This document shows positions 1-6,107 of a stretch of DNA of 11,303 bases, piece after piece. The stretch comes from Bacteroidota bacterium (lineage in GTDB: Bacteria; Bacteroidota; Bacteroidia; Cytophagales; Cyclobacteriaceae): the NCBI GenBank assembly GCA_023412765.1, contig JAEZBX010000331.1, positions 1 through 11,303 on the forward strand, written 5' to 3'. The position numbers and the translations under genes are program-made. Every line of letters begins with the position of its first letter. Position 1 is the stretch's first letter. The notes under the pieces are model-generated. The model saw nothing but the letters and a program-made list of their open reading frames with translations. It ran no database searches and was not told the origin of the DNA.

Positions 1-118
1 CTCTGCGGTTAAAAGCAATCTTGATTTGGTGCACGACATCCGATAGTTCGTGCAATCACACGTTTCTTTTTACCGCCTGTCTGTCGGGATAGGCAGGCGC
101 TTAAAAGGAATCTTGATT
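1..118. repeat. 118-bp direct repeat, copy A (truncated by window edge)
   Basis: Matches 297-414 base for base except one difference (position 108 G against 404 C); the repeat period is 296 bp. The left end may continue outside the window. It opens with the GCGGTTAAAA tail of the GCG-rich element described at 263-310, then holds a perfect 7-bp inverted repeat (TGCACGA at 30-36, TCGTGCA at 48-54) with an 11-base loop, and near 72-95 an imperfect inverted repeat (GCCTGTC...GGCAGGC). No coding signal is seen. The near-identity of the copies points to a recent duplication or gene conversion (inference). Confidence 0.9.
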
Positions 119-157
119 TGTGCACCGTCGGATAGAACCTGCGACACCTAAGTATCC

Positions 158-205
158 TTTTTTACCGCTGAGGACGCGAAGTAAAATACACGCAGAGAAC
201 GCAGG
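158..205 (-). repeat. GCG-rich octamer-periodic intergenic element, reverse copy
   Basis: Read on the minus strand this is a run of roughly 8-base units ending in GCG (for example TTCTCTGCG, then GTATTTTAC, then CGTCCTCAGCGG) followed by a TAAAA tail. It aligns well with the plus-strand copies at 263-310 and 10955-11004, including the central GTATTT(T)AC spacer shared with 10955-11004. It pairs with 263-310 as an inverted repeat whose TAAA tails face outward. The function is unknown; it resembles dispersed extragenic repeats. Confidence 0.7.
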
Positions 206-262
206 GGATGGACCAATGGTCTCCGCCGACTTCCGCAGCCGGTCAAGAAATTTTGATGAGTT

Positions 263-310
263 ACTCCGCGAACTCTGCGCGGATTCCCTCCGCGTCCTCT
301 GCGGTTAAAA
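263..310 (+). repeat. GCG-rich octamer-periodic intergenic element, forward copy
   Basis: Units of the type ACTCCGCG, ACTCTGCG, CCTCCGCG and CCTCTGCGG are followed by the tail TTAAAA. The last 14 bases coincide with the start of direct repeat copy B (297 onward), so the duplicated segment begins inside this element. Copy A likewise begins with the same tail at position 1, which implies another copy of this element just left of the window. A short open frame at 120-308 runs across these repeats and is not believed to be a gene. Confidence 0.7.
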
Positions 311-414
311 GCAATCTTGATTTGGTGCACGACATCCGATAGTTCGTGCAATCACACGTTTCTTTTTACCGCCTGTCTGTCGGGATAGGCAGGCGCTTAA
401 AAGCAATCTTGATT
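297..414. repeat. 118-bp direct repeat, copy B
   Basis: This is the second copy of 1-118 with a single mismatch (404). It carries the same hairpin (TGCACGA 326-332, TCGTGCA 344-350). A smaller core within and beside the copies, beginning TTAAAAG and ending GATAG or AATAG about 35-38 bases later, occurs four times, starting at 9, 101, 305 and 397. The second and fourth are diverged in the middle. The last core ends only about 34 bases before the dehydrogenase start codon, so this repeat block reaches into the gene's upstream region. Confidence 0.9.
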
Positions 415-467
415 CCATGAGCACTATCGAATAGCTTTAATCTTTATCTTGTTTTAAAAAAAAACGC

Positions 468-1361
468 ATGACAAATATCTCCGTTATCGGCTCAGGCACC
501 ATGGGTAATGGAATTGCCCACGTTTTTGCCCAATACGGCTACAAAGTTTCACTGATCGATATTTCAAATGACGCGTTGAAAAAAGCTTTGGATACCATCC
601 AAAAAAATCTGAGTCGTCAGGTTGAGAAAGGCACCATCCTGGAAGAACAAAAAAAGAACGCACTCCAAAATATTACCACAAGCAACGACATGCGTAAAGG
701 CATCGAGAATGCTGAACTGATTGTCGAAGCGGCGACCGAAAATGTTGACTTAAAGCTGAAAATCTTCCGTGAGCTGGACGAGCATACCAGTGGATCTGCC
801 ATACTTGCCACCAATACTTCGTCAATATCCATCACTAAGATCGGTTCTGTAACAAACCATCCGGAGAACGTTGTGGGCATGCACTTTATGAACCCGGTGC
901 CACTCATGAAACTGGTAGAAGTAATTCGCGGAATAAGTACGAGTGACGAGGTAACACGACAAGTCATGAACATCGCGAGGAAGTTGGAGAAGATACCAGT
1001 TGAGGTGAACGACGCTCCAGGATTTGTAGCGAATAGAATTCTCATGCCAATGATCAACGAGGCAATTTACACTCTTTATGATGGAGTATCTGGCGTGACC
1101 GAGATTGACACTGTTATGAAACTGGGCATGTCTCATCCCATGGGACCACTACAGCTTGCCGACTTCATTGGTCTGGATGTTTGTCTTTCGATAATGAATG
1201 TCTTGCACGAAGGATTCGGCACAAGTAAGTATGCACCTTCTCCCTTGCTGATGGAAATGGTAAATGCGGGAACGCTTGGCGTCAAGACCAGGCAGGGATT
1301 CTATGACTATCAGAACGGAATGAAGGACCTTATTGTGGCCGGACGGTTCAAAAAAAATTAG
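468..1361 (+). CDS. 3-hydroxyacyl-CoA (3-hydroxybutyryl-CoA) dehydrogenase
   Basis: This 297-residue protein has the usual length of single-function 3-hydroxybutyryl-CoA dehydrogenases, which interconvert 3-hydroxyacyl-CoA and 3-ketoacyl-CoA with NAD(P) in the cytoplasm (beta-oxidation, butyrate or polyhydroxyalkanoate metabolism). The N-terminal Rossmann fold shows GSGTMG at residues 8-13 and Asp31 at the end of the second strand. The family's active-site residues are all visible: Ser118 in NTSS, His139 in GMHFMNP, Glu151 in KLVEV and Asn189 in VANR. The C-terminal helical domain (about 185-285) has DAPGFVANR, GxSHPMGPLQLADFIGLD and the closing GVKTRQGFYDY. The start ATG follows an A-rich stretch with no clear Shine-Dalgarno; TATCTTGT about 20 bases upstream is only a weak -7 candidate. 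The gene stands alone between two repeat-filled gaps, so its pathway cannot be read from neighbours. The symbol could be hbd, but substrate length is not settled by sequence. Confidence 0.95.
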   Translation: MTNISVIGSGTMGNGIAHVFAQYGYKVSLIDISNDALKKALDTIQKNLSRQVEKGTILEEQKKNALQNITTSNDMRKGIENAELIVEAATENVDLKLKIFRELDEHTSGSAILATNTSSISITKIGSVTNHPENVVGMHFMNPVPLMKLVEVIRGISTSDEVTRQVMNIARKLEKIPVEVNDAPGFVANRILMPMINEAIYTLYDGVSGVTEIDTVMKLGMSHPMGPLQLADFIGLDVCLSIMNVLHEGFGTSKYAPSPLLMEMVNAGTLGVKTRQGFYDYQNGMKDLIVAGRFKKN

Positions 1362-1390
1362 TTCAGAAAAACTGGATTGTTATTCTCCAC

Positions 1391-1420
1391 AAGAGGCACT
1401 GCCTTCAGGCAGCTATTCCT
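1391..1420 (+). repeat. Small hairpin repeat, copy 1
   Basis: Perfect stem CTGCC-TTCA-GGCAG at 1399-1412, 38 bases after the dehydrogenase stop codon. Its flanks (AAGAGGC before, GGCAGCT after) match copy 3 at 1654-1692 in the same orientation, so this is a repeated element rather than a chance hairpin. It could serve as a weak transcription terminator, but only a few T residues follow. Confidence 0.6.
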
Positions 1421-1452
1421 ATATTTAGCAATGATCATAAGAACTTCAGTGA

Positions 1453-1472
1453 CAGTAAAAAAGTTTTTACTG
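1453..1472. repeat. AT-rich perfect inverted repeat
   Basis: CAGTAAAAA and TTTTTACTG are perfect 9-base complements separated by AG. Its right half runs straight into the reverse-oriented octamer element at 1465-1494. It is 92 bases after the dehydrogenase stop, so it may help end transcription, but its low GC makes this unsure. Confidence 0.5.
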
Positions 1473-1494
1473 CAAAGACGCCACGCCGCAAAGG
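1465..1494 (-). repeat. GCG-rich octamer-periodic element, reverse copy (degenerate)
   Basis: On the minus strand this reads CTTTGCGG, CGTGGCGT, CTTTGCAG and a TAAAA tail, that is, three 8-base units plus the same tail as the elements at 158-205 and 263-310. It forms an outward-facing pair with 1713-1740, repeating the arrangement seen left of the dehydrogenase gene. Confidence 0.6.
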
Positions 1495-1573
1495 TCTAAT
1501 AAAGAGATGTACTTGATTTAATTCACCCGCCAGGTTGAGCTTCCTTGAATAGTTGACATCAATTACGATCGGC

Positions 1574-1603
1574 TAGACGCAAGGCTAGCTGCCTAAAGGC
1601 AGA
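1574..1603 (-). repeat. Small hairpin repeat, copy 2 (inverted)
   Basis: Contains the same CTGCC/GGCAG stem (1589-1602) with loop TAAA. Its outer flank TAGACGCAAGG (1574-1584) is the exact reverse complement of 1682-1692 beside copy 3. Copies 2 and 3 therefore form an imperfect inverted repeat of about 30 bases per arm around some 50 bases. Confidence 0.65.
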
Positions 1604-1653
1604 GAAAGATTTATCGAAACTTCAGAGAGAATTCTTACCGATAGGTCGCATCC

Positions 1654-1692
1654 AAAAGAGGCCCTGCCGCAAGGCAGCTCTCCTTGCGTCTA
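1654..1692 (+). repeat. Small hairpin repeat, copy 3; possible mscL terminator
   Basis: Stem CTGCC-GCAA-GGCAG at 1664-1677, with AGAG before it and CTCT after it extending the pairing across a bulge, then CCTTGCGTCTA (1682-1692) complementary to the outer flank of copy 2. On the minus strand, read leftward from mscL, the hairpin is followed by CCTCTTTT, so it could terminate mscL transcription about 80-100 bases past the stop codon. That role is inferred. Confidence 0.55.
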
Positions 1693-1712
1693 ACCTGATT
1701 ACCTATCAAAGA

Positions 1713-1740
1713 CTTTGCGTCCTTGCGCCCTTGCGGTAAA
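1713..1740 (+). repeat. GCG-rich octamer-periodic element, forward copy
   Basis: Three 8-base units, CTTTGCGT, CCTTGCGC and CCTTGCGG, are followed by TAAA. It lies 18 bases from the end of mscL and pairs with the reverse copy at 1465-1494. The remaining bases of the 1362-1757 gap hold no reading frame or RNA gene that I can support. Confidence 0.65.
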
Positions 1741-1757
1741 TATATTTCGAAAAATTC

Positions 1758-2189
1758 TCAGGCCCTGTTTGTTTTCAGTAAGTCTCTGATTTCAGTTAGA
1801 AGTTTCACATCAGCAGCAGGTTCTGCAGCTGCGGGCACTTCTTTCTTCTTCAGTGAATTGATCCCCTTAACCATCAGGAAGATAATGAACGCGAGGATGA
1901 TGAAATTTAAGACTACTGTAATGAAGTTACCCCAGGCCAAAACTGGTCCAACCTTTCTTGCTTCAACAAGCGATAAATCTGGTGTCGCTTGTTTAGCCGC
2001 TGCCACTTCGCTTGATAAGGGATAATACAGATTCGAAAAATCAGCACTGAAAGCAATGCCGACAATTGGCATGATCATATCGTTTACAACTGAATTCACG
2101 ATGGTTCCAAAAGCGCCACCGATAATAACACCGACAGCGAGGTCCATCACATTTCCCCGGAGGGCAAATTCCTTGAACTCTTTGAGCAT
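1758..2189 (-). CDS. mscL: Large-conductance mechanosensitive channel MscL
   Basis: MscL is an inner-membrane homopentamer that opens under membrane tension and releases solutes during hypo-osmotic shock. The 143-residue product is close to the usual 130-145. It begins with the amphipathic N-terminal segment LKEFKEFALRGN, followed by TM1 (about residues 14-40) with the typical glycine-rich stretch AVGVIIGGAFG and VNDMIMP. A periplasmic loop (about 45-80) contains KVGPVLAWGNF, then comes TM2 (about 84-108), the charged KKKE turn, and a C-terminal helix ending EIRDLLK. The alanine/proline-rich linker (VPAAAEPAA) before that helix is common in the family. No Shine-Dalgarno precedes the ATG. The gene is divergent from the histidine kinase across a 130-base gap; no functional link is evident. 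Confidence 0.97.
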   Translation of the reverse strand: MLKEFKEFALRGNVMDLAVGVIIGGAFGTIVNSVVNDMIMPIVGIAFSADFSNLYYPLSSEVAAAKQATPDLSLVEARKVGPVLAWGNFITVVLNFIILAFIIFLMVKGINSLKKKEVPAAAEPAADVKLLTEIRDLLKTNRA

Positions 2190-2199
2190 AATGAAAGGG

Positions 2200-2219
2200 T
2201 TTAGTTAGGTAAAACTAAA
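2200..2219. promoter_or_regulatory. 7-bp inverted repeat in the mscL leader
   Basis: TTTAGTT (2200-2206) and AACTAAA (2213-2219) are perfect complements with a 6-base spacer, 10 bases upstream of the mscL start and overlapping its proposed -7 element. It could be an operator or a 5'-leader hairpin. The half-sites recall the TTTAG/CTAAA sites before the DtxR-family gene but with a wider spacing (10 against 6 bases between the pentamers). Confidence 0.4.
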
Positions 2220-2246
2220 AATACATTATTTATCATTAACAACAAA
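2216..2246 (-). promoter_or_regulatory. Candidate mscL promoter, Bacteroidota type
   Basis: On the minus strand TTTG (2243-2246) is followed after 19 bases by TATTTTTA (2216-2223), which fits the Bacteroidota pattern TTTG at -33 and TAnnTTTG at -7 except for the last base. It would start transcription roughly 20 bases before the ATG. This is based on motif match only. Confidence 0.35.
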
Positions 2247-2319
2247 CGCCTGGTTGGGTTAGTCATAGTAAGCCCGTTCCCAATAAAAATTGTACATTAT
2301 CCTTCGAAATGCGTAATGT

Positions 2320-4668
2320 ATGCCAGCTAAGCGTAGCGGCGCTCGGAAGGTGACGAAGAAAGAATCAACCAGACAAATTTCGAAAGAATCAAAGACTCTT
2401 TCGGCCCTTGCCAAAGCGCTTAAAGATTATAAGAGTAGTCAAAAAAGATTGACTCATGCGTTGACCTCAGCCCACATGGGCATCTGGGAAGCGACCATCA
2501 AAACAGGAGAACTGTGGTGGTCCGATAATGTCCCTGCAATATTAGGTGTACAACGCAGACAACTCGGTAACTCATTACAATCTTTTCTGAAAATGTTACC
2601 GCAGGAAGATCAGAAAATAGTTTCTGATACCATACAAAAATGTCTTGACACAGATAACAATCTCTTTTTGCAGCATCGCGTAAAAAATCCTGACGGTACT
2701 GTGCGATGGATGGAAGTTGTAGGTAAGGTATTTCGCGACAGCAAGGGGCGGGCAACGAAACTCACAGGATCCATACAAGACATCTCTGACATCAAGCAAA
2801 GCAATTTTGAACGGAAGCAATGGGAAACCCGCTACAATATTCTCGCATCCACTTCTGGGCAGGTTATATATGACCATGACCTCGTGAATGGAACCATAAT
2901 GTGGAGCGACACCATAGAAAAAGTATTGGGGTTTAAAGAAGAAGAGCTTTCGACAAGTGATAAATGGGGAAAACTGATCCATCGCGACGATAAAAGCTAT
3001 AGATCCGCCAAACTTCATGTCGGGAGAGAAAACCTGAACTCGTACGATATCAAATACCGACTTCGTAAGAAGTCGAAGCAATACATCCATATTCAGGAGA
3101 GAGGAGTATTTCTTTTAGATGACGAGGGTAATGTGGCACGGATGCTCGGAACTTTGCAAGATATATCGGACAGGGTTCGCATTGAGAATGACCTAATCCA
3201 AAGCAATCGATTCAAAGAAAGGATGGAGAGCGCAATGCCTGGTCTACTCTATGTTTATGACTTAAAAAATCAAGCTGTCATTTATGTAAATCACAATATC
3301 ACAAGGATGTTGGGGTACACCTGGGAAGATATTGAAGCGATGGGTAATGGTGTCATGATGGACCTTGTACATCCCGACGATAGCGACAAAATATCTTCCT
3401 GGACTAATGAGCCTAGCCGTACCGTTAGAGAATTTGAGTATCGTTTGATGACCAAATCTGGTCTATGGCGTTGGTTTCGCAGTCGCGATACCGTCTTTAT
3501 GCGCGACGAAAAAGGAAATGTATCTCAGGTGATCGGGGTAGCGCAGGATGTGACGGAAAGAAAAAAAATCGAGGAAGAACTCATGGAGAGTGAGGCCCGC
3601 TTCCGCATTTTGCACGAGGCATCGTTCGGTGGAATCGGTCTGCATGACAAAGGGATGATCATTGACTGTAACCAGGGCCTTTGCAATATCACCGGCTATA
3701 CATATGAAGAGCTTATTGGCAGCGATGGCCTAAACCTGATTGCGCCGGAGCACCGTGAAATCGTTATGAACAATATCCTTTCGGGATACGAAAGACCATA
3801 CGACGTTGAAGGTATTCACAAAGACGGATCCCGATACTCCCTTGAAATTTGTGGAAAGAACATCCCATACAAAGGACGTGCGATAAGGGTAACGGAATTT
3901 AGAGACATCACCGCACGAAAAATCATTGAACAAAAAATATTGGAACAGAACGCAAGGTTACAGGCCTTGACCATCGACCTGCGGCGCAAGAATGATCAAC
4001 TTGAAGAGTTCACGCAGATAGTTTCACATAATTTGCGTTCTCCAATGGGCAACATGCTCACCCTCATTACATTCATGGAGACTGCAACAAGCGAGGAAGA
4101 GAAGGAACAATATCTGAAATACCTTAAGGAATCTTCATCAAAGGCGCTGACGACGCTGGAAGAATTAAATGAAGTTCTAAAGCTGAAGCAAAACGAGAGT
4201 ATAGAAAAACAACTTTTGCATTTTGAGCATGTCTTCACGCAGATCAAAGCTATGATCAGTGCCAAGATTGCTGAGACCTCTGCAGAGATCCACGCCGATT
4301 TTTCGCAAGCCCCTACAATTCATTATCCAAACATTTACCTTGAAAGCATTTTTCTGAACCTGCTTACCAACGCTCTCAAATACATGAAGCCTGGCCGTCC
4401 GCCGGTCATCGATGTGAGAACGTACATGATCAACAATGATATAATGCTTGAAATAAAAGATAACGGTCTGGGAATTAACCTCGAACGTTATGGGCATCAG
4501 ATCTTCAAGCTTCAAAAGACATTTCACAAACACCCGGAAAGTAGGGGTATTGGATTATTCATGATTAAGAATCAAATTGAGGCAATGGGAGGCGAGATAT
4601 TTGTCGAGAGTCAAGAGGATATCGGCACCACCTTTTTCATCAATTTCAACAAGCATCATTCATCATGA
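2320..4668 (+). CDS. Soluble PAS-domain sensor histidine kinase
   Basis: The 782-residue protein has no signal peptide or membrane segment, so it should sense cytoplasmic or membrane-diffusible signals. After a basic N-terminus there are four PAS/PAC units at about residues 45-158, 170-287, 296-416 and 425-535; the first three each end in a PAC-type D(I/V)(S/T)(D/E) motif and the fourth in DITARK. A coiled coil (about 535-568) leads to the HisKA H-box VSHNLRSP with phospho-accepting His570. The HATPase domain is complete: N-box NLLTNALKY (680-688), DNGLGIN (714-720) and SRGIGLFMIK (741-750). The ATG at 2320 is chosen because two slightly earlier ATGs are out of frame; there is no clear Shine-Dalgarno. 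The stop overlaps the next gene's start (ATGA), so the two are almost surely translated together and the regulator is the likely phosphate acceptor. No haem- or flavin-binding signature is recognisable, so the signal is unknown. Confidence 0.95.
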   Translation: MPAKRSGARKVTKKESTRQISKESKTLSALAKALKDYKSSQKRLTHALTSAHMGIWEATIKTGELWWSDNVPAILGVQRRQLGNSLQSFLKMLPQEDQKIVSDTIQKCLDTDNNLFLQHRVKNPDGTVRWMEVVGKVFRDSKGRATKLTGSIQDISDIKQSNFERKQWETRYNILASTSGQVIYDHDLVNGTIMWSDTIEKVLGFKEEELSTSDKWGKLIHRDDKSYRSAKLHVGRENLNSYDIKYRLRKKSKQYIHIQERGVFLLDDEGNVARMLGTLQDISDRVRIENDLIQSNRFKERMESAMPGLLYVYDLKNQAVIYVNHNITRMLGYTWEDIEAMGNGVMMDLVHPDDSDKISSWTNEPSRTVREFEYRLMTKSGLWRWFRSRDTVFMRDEKGNVSQVIGVAQDVTERKKIEEELMESEARFRILHEASFGGIGLHDKGMIIDCNQGLCNITGYTYEELIGSDGLNLIAPEHREIVMNNILSGYERPYDVEGIHKDGSRYSLEICGKNIPYKGRAIRVTEFRDITARKIIEQKILEQNARLQALTIDLRRKNDQLEEFTQIVSHNLRSPMGNMLTLITFMETATSEEEKEQYLKYLKESSSKALTTLEELNEVLKLKQNESIEKQLLHFEHVFTQIKAMISAKIAETSAEIHADFSQAPTIHYPNIYLESIFLNLLTNALKYMKPGRPPVIDVRTYMINNDIMLEIKDNGLGINLERYGHQIFKLQKTFHKHPESRGIGLFMIKNQIEAMGGEIFVESQEDIGTTFFINFNKHHSS

Positions 4669-5060
4669 AAAGTAAGTCGCCAGTAGTTGCTATAGTGGAT
4701 GACGACAAAATTTTTCAACATACTTCAGCTCGAATGATCGAGGCGCTTGACTTATCACGAAAGATCCTTCAGTTCAACAATGGAGAGGAAGCATTGCAAT
4801 ATTTAAAAAGTTACGCCTCAGACCCAGATAATCTGCCCGATTTTCTTTTCCTCGACATTAATATGCCTTACGTTGATGGATGGATGTTTCTCGCCGACTA
4901 CGCTACTCTAAAAGACACCCTCGTCAAAGACATTCAGATCTTCATGATCAGCTCTTCAATAGATCAGCGTGATATTCTTCGCGCGCAAAAAAATTCCGAC
5001 GTTCGTGAGTATATTCTGAAGCCGGTGACCCCGGAGAAGTTTCGCGATTTGGTCGCTTAG
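4665..5060 (+). CDS. Single-domain (CheY-like) response regulator
   Basis: The 131 residues form one receiver domain with no output domain. The acidic pocket is at Asp12-Asp13, the phosphorylated aspartate is Asp64 in FLFLDINMP, the conserved Ser/Thr position lies in MISSSID (Ser96/97) and the conserved lysine is Lys119 in LKPVTP. The 4-base ATGA overlap with the upstream kinase makes that kinase its probable partner. Lacking a DNA-binding domain, it would act by protein contact or as a phosphorelay intermediate, as is common for Bacteroidota PAS kinase/receiver pairs. The target is not visible here. A heptanucleotide array starts 19 bases past the stop. Confidence 0.95.
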   Translation: MKSKSPVVAIVDDDKIFQHTSARMIEALDLSRKILQFNNGEEALQYLKSYASDPDNLPDFLFLDINMPYVDGWMFLADYATLKDTLVKDIQIFMISSSIDQRDILRAQKNSDVREYILKPVTPEKFRDLVA

Positions 5061-5078
5061 CGCCTTTAATTCTTAAAA

Positions 5079-5203
5079 GTAAGTGGTAAGTAGTAAGTGG
5101 TACTCTCCGAGCTCGAAGCCTACTACTTACTACTTACTACTTACTACTTACTACTTACTTCTTACTACTTACTACTTACTACTTACTACTTACTACTTAC
5201 TAA
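5079..5203. repeat. Heptanucleotide fold-back array between convergent genes
   Basis: The left arm (5079-5102) has three and a half units of GTAAGTR. After a 21-base unique centre containing the palindrome CGAGCTCG (5108-5115), the right arm (5124-5200) has eleven 7-base units of TACTTAC, ten perfect and one (5159-5165) with a single change. The arms are complementary, so the transcript or a single DNA strand can fold back in several registers. It fills the gap between the response regulator and the convergent DUF3108 gene, ending 3 bases before the latter's stop codon. It may serve both genes as a terminator; unit number is likely to vary between strains (inference). Confidence 0.9.
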
Positions 5204-6022
5204 CTAGTCGTTGACCAAATTCAGCGGATTCCTCAACCCCTCATAACTAGTAAGCTCCACTCCTGCGCTACCGATAAACATTTCCGCATCGATTTTTACA
5301 GGGATCCGATTCTTGTCATCTGAAAAATAAGCTGTGACCGAATTTTCACCATCGAAAACTTTGTTCTGTGGCATGATCGGCTTAAACACCAGGGTTCGGA
5401 TTTTACCAGCCTTTACTTTGATTGTTTTTTTGCCCTGGTAAATGATATTCATCTTATAAAACTCATCCTCAAAAAATCCCGTAACAACTATTGTGTCTCC
5501 GACTTTACGCTTCGACATATCCATGTTCCTCAGGTAAAGAAATCCGGCAATCATGTCGCGCACTTGCGCGGGTGCATCGTAGAATTTTGATTCTTTGAAT
5601 TTTCCAGTGTGCTTATCAATTGTCTTTACCTCGATCTTCCGCTTCACATGATCGAAAAATGTCCATTCATCTTTCTTGTATCGCCCCTCTCTGATCCTTC
5701 TATAAAACTGGTGAGGTAGAATTGCCGCAGTATCGATGTAAGCTCCCCACATATCATCAACGTCTGCTACCCAGTCGACCATGCCAACGGTACGGCCGGT
5801 GACATCGATCTTGAAGCAGTCGCGGTTGTTCAGCTTAAAATAGTTCGGATGAATTCTCACACTCCCCTTACCCACCGTAAAAATTCCGTACGTCATTTTA
5901 AAGTTAATGACCTCCCCACGTGTAAAGCTCTCATTCTTCACGGGTGGATAAACGTCATTGCGGTAGCTGACAAACCCCGTAAGCAAGCCTAGCAGAACAA
6001 AACAAACGGTAAGCCTTATCAT
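5204..6022 (-). CDS. DUF3108 domain-containing secreted protein
   Basis: The 272-residue product begins with a signal-peptide-like stretch (basic MIR, then hydrophobic LTVCFVLLGLLTGFVS, about residues 4-19) with no lipobox cysteine after it, so export to the periplasm is likely. The body resembles DUF3108 proteins, with the early FTRGEVINFKMTYGIFTVGKG (given here as its key parts: GE, the YG pair and the VGKG turn at about residues 34-54), a central WTFFDH...RKIEVKT strand pair, GDTIVVTGFFEDEFY, and the late FKPIMP...YFSDDKNRIPVKID. The biochemical role of the family is unknown. It follows dapD on the same strand with an 85-base gap, so they may share a transcript, although TATTTTTA (6033-6040, minus) 16 bases after TTTG gives a weak candidate promoter of its own. 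No functional link to lysine synthesis is claimed. Confidence 0.85.
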   Translation of the reverse strand: MIRLTVCFVLLGLLTGFVSYRNDVYPPVKNESFTRGEVINFKMTYGIFTVGKGSVRIHPNYFKLNNRDCFKIDVTGRTVGMVDWVADVDDMWGAYIDTAAILPHQFYRRIREGRYKKDEWTFFDHVKRKIEVKTIDKHTGKFKESKFYDAPAQVRDMIAGFLYLRNMDMSKRKVGDTIVVTGFFEDEFYKMNIIYQGKKTIKVKAGKIRTLVFKPIMPQNKVFDGENSVTAYFSDDKNRIPVKIDAEMFIGSAGVELTSYEGLRNPLNLVND

Positions 6023-6107
6023 CTTAAATAATTAAAAATACACAAAGCCCTTTATTCAAATGTTAACGGTGTAAGAAATTCAAACGATATGCCAGGACTA
6101 ACGGTTT

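Noticed and set aside
120..308. 62-codon open frame in the leftmost gap
   Set aside because: It runs through the direct repeat and the GCG-rich elements, and its translation shows only the composition of those repeats; no start signal and no recognisable domain.
617..1057. 146-codon minus-strand frame inside the dehydrogenase
   Set aside because: Antisense to a clearly conserved protein; it resembles nothing known and is explained by the coding bias of the true gene.
1362..1757. Remnant of an insertion sequence or integrated element
   Set aside because: There are nested inverted repeats, but no transposase fragment, no target-site duplication and no long terminal repeat; the short repeats alone explain the gap.
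1723..2025. 100-codon plus-strand open frame
   Set aside because: It overlaps the end of mscL on the opposite strand and starts in a repeat; mscL is an unmistakable gene, so this is a shadow frame.
5079..5203. CRISPR-like array
   Set aside because: The units are 7 bases with no spacers, so this is a tandem microsatellite and not a CRISPR.
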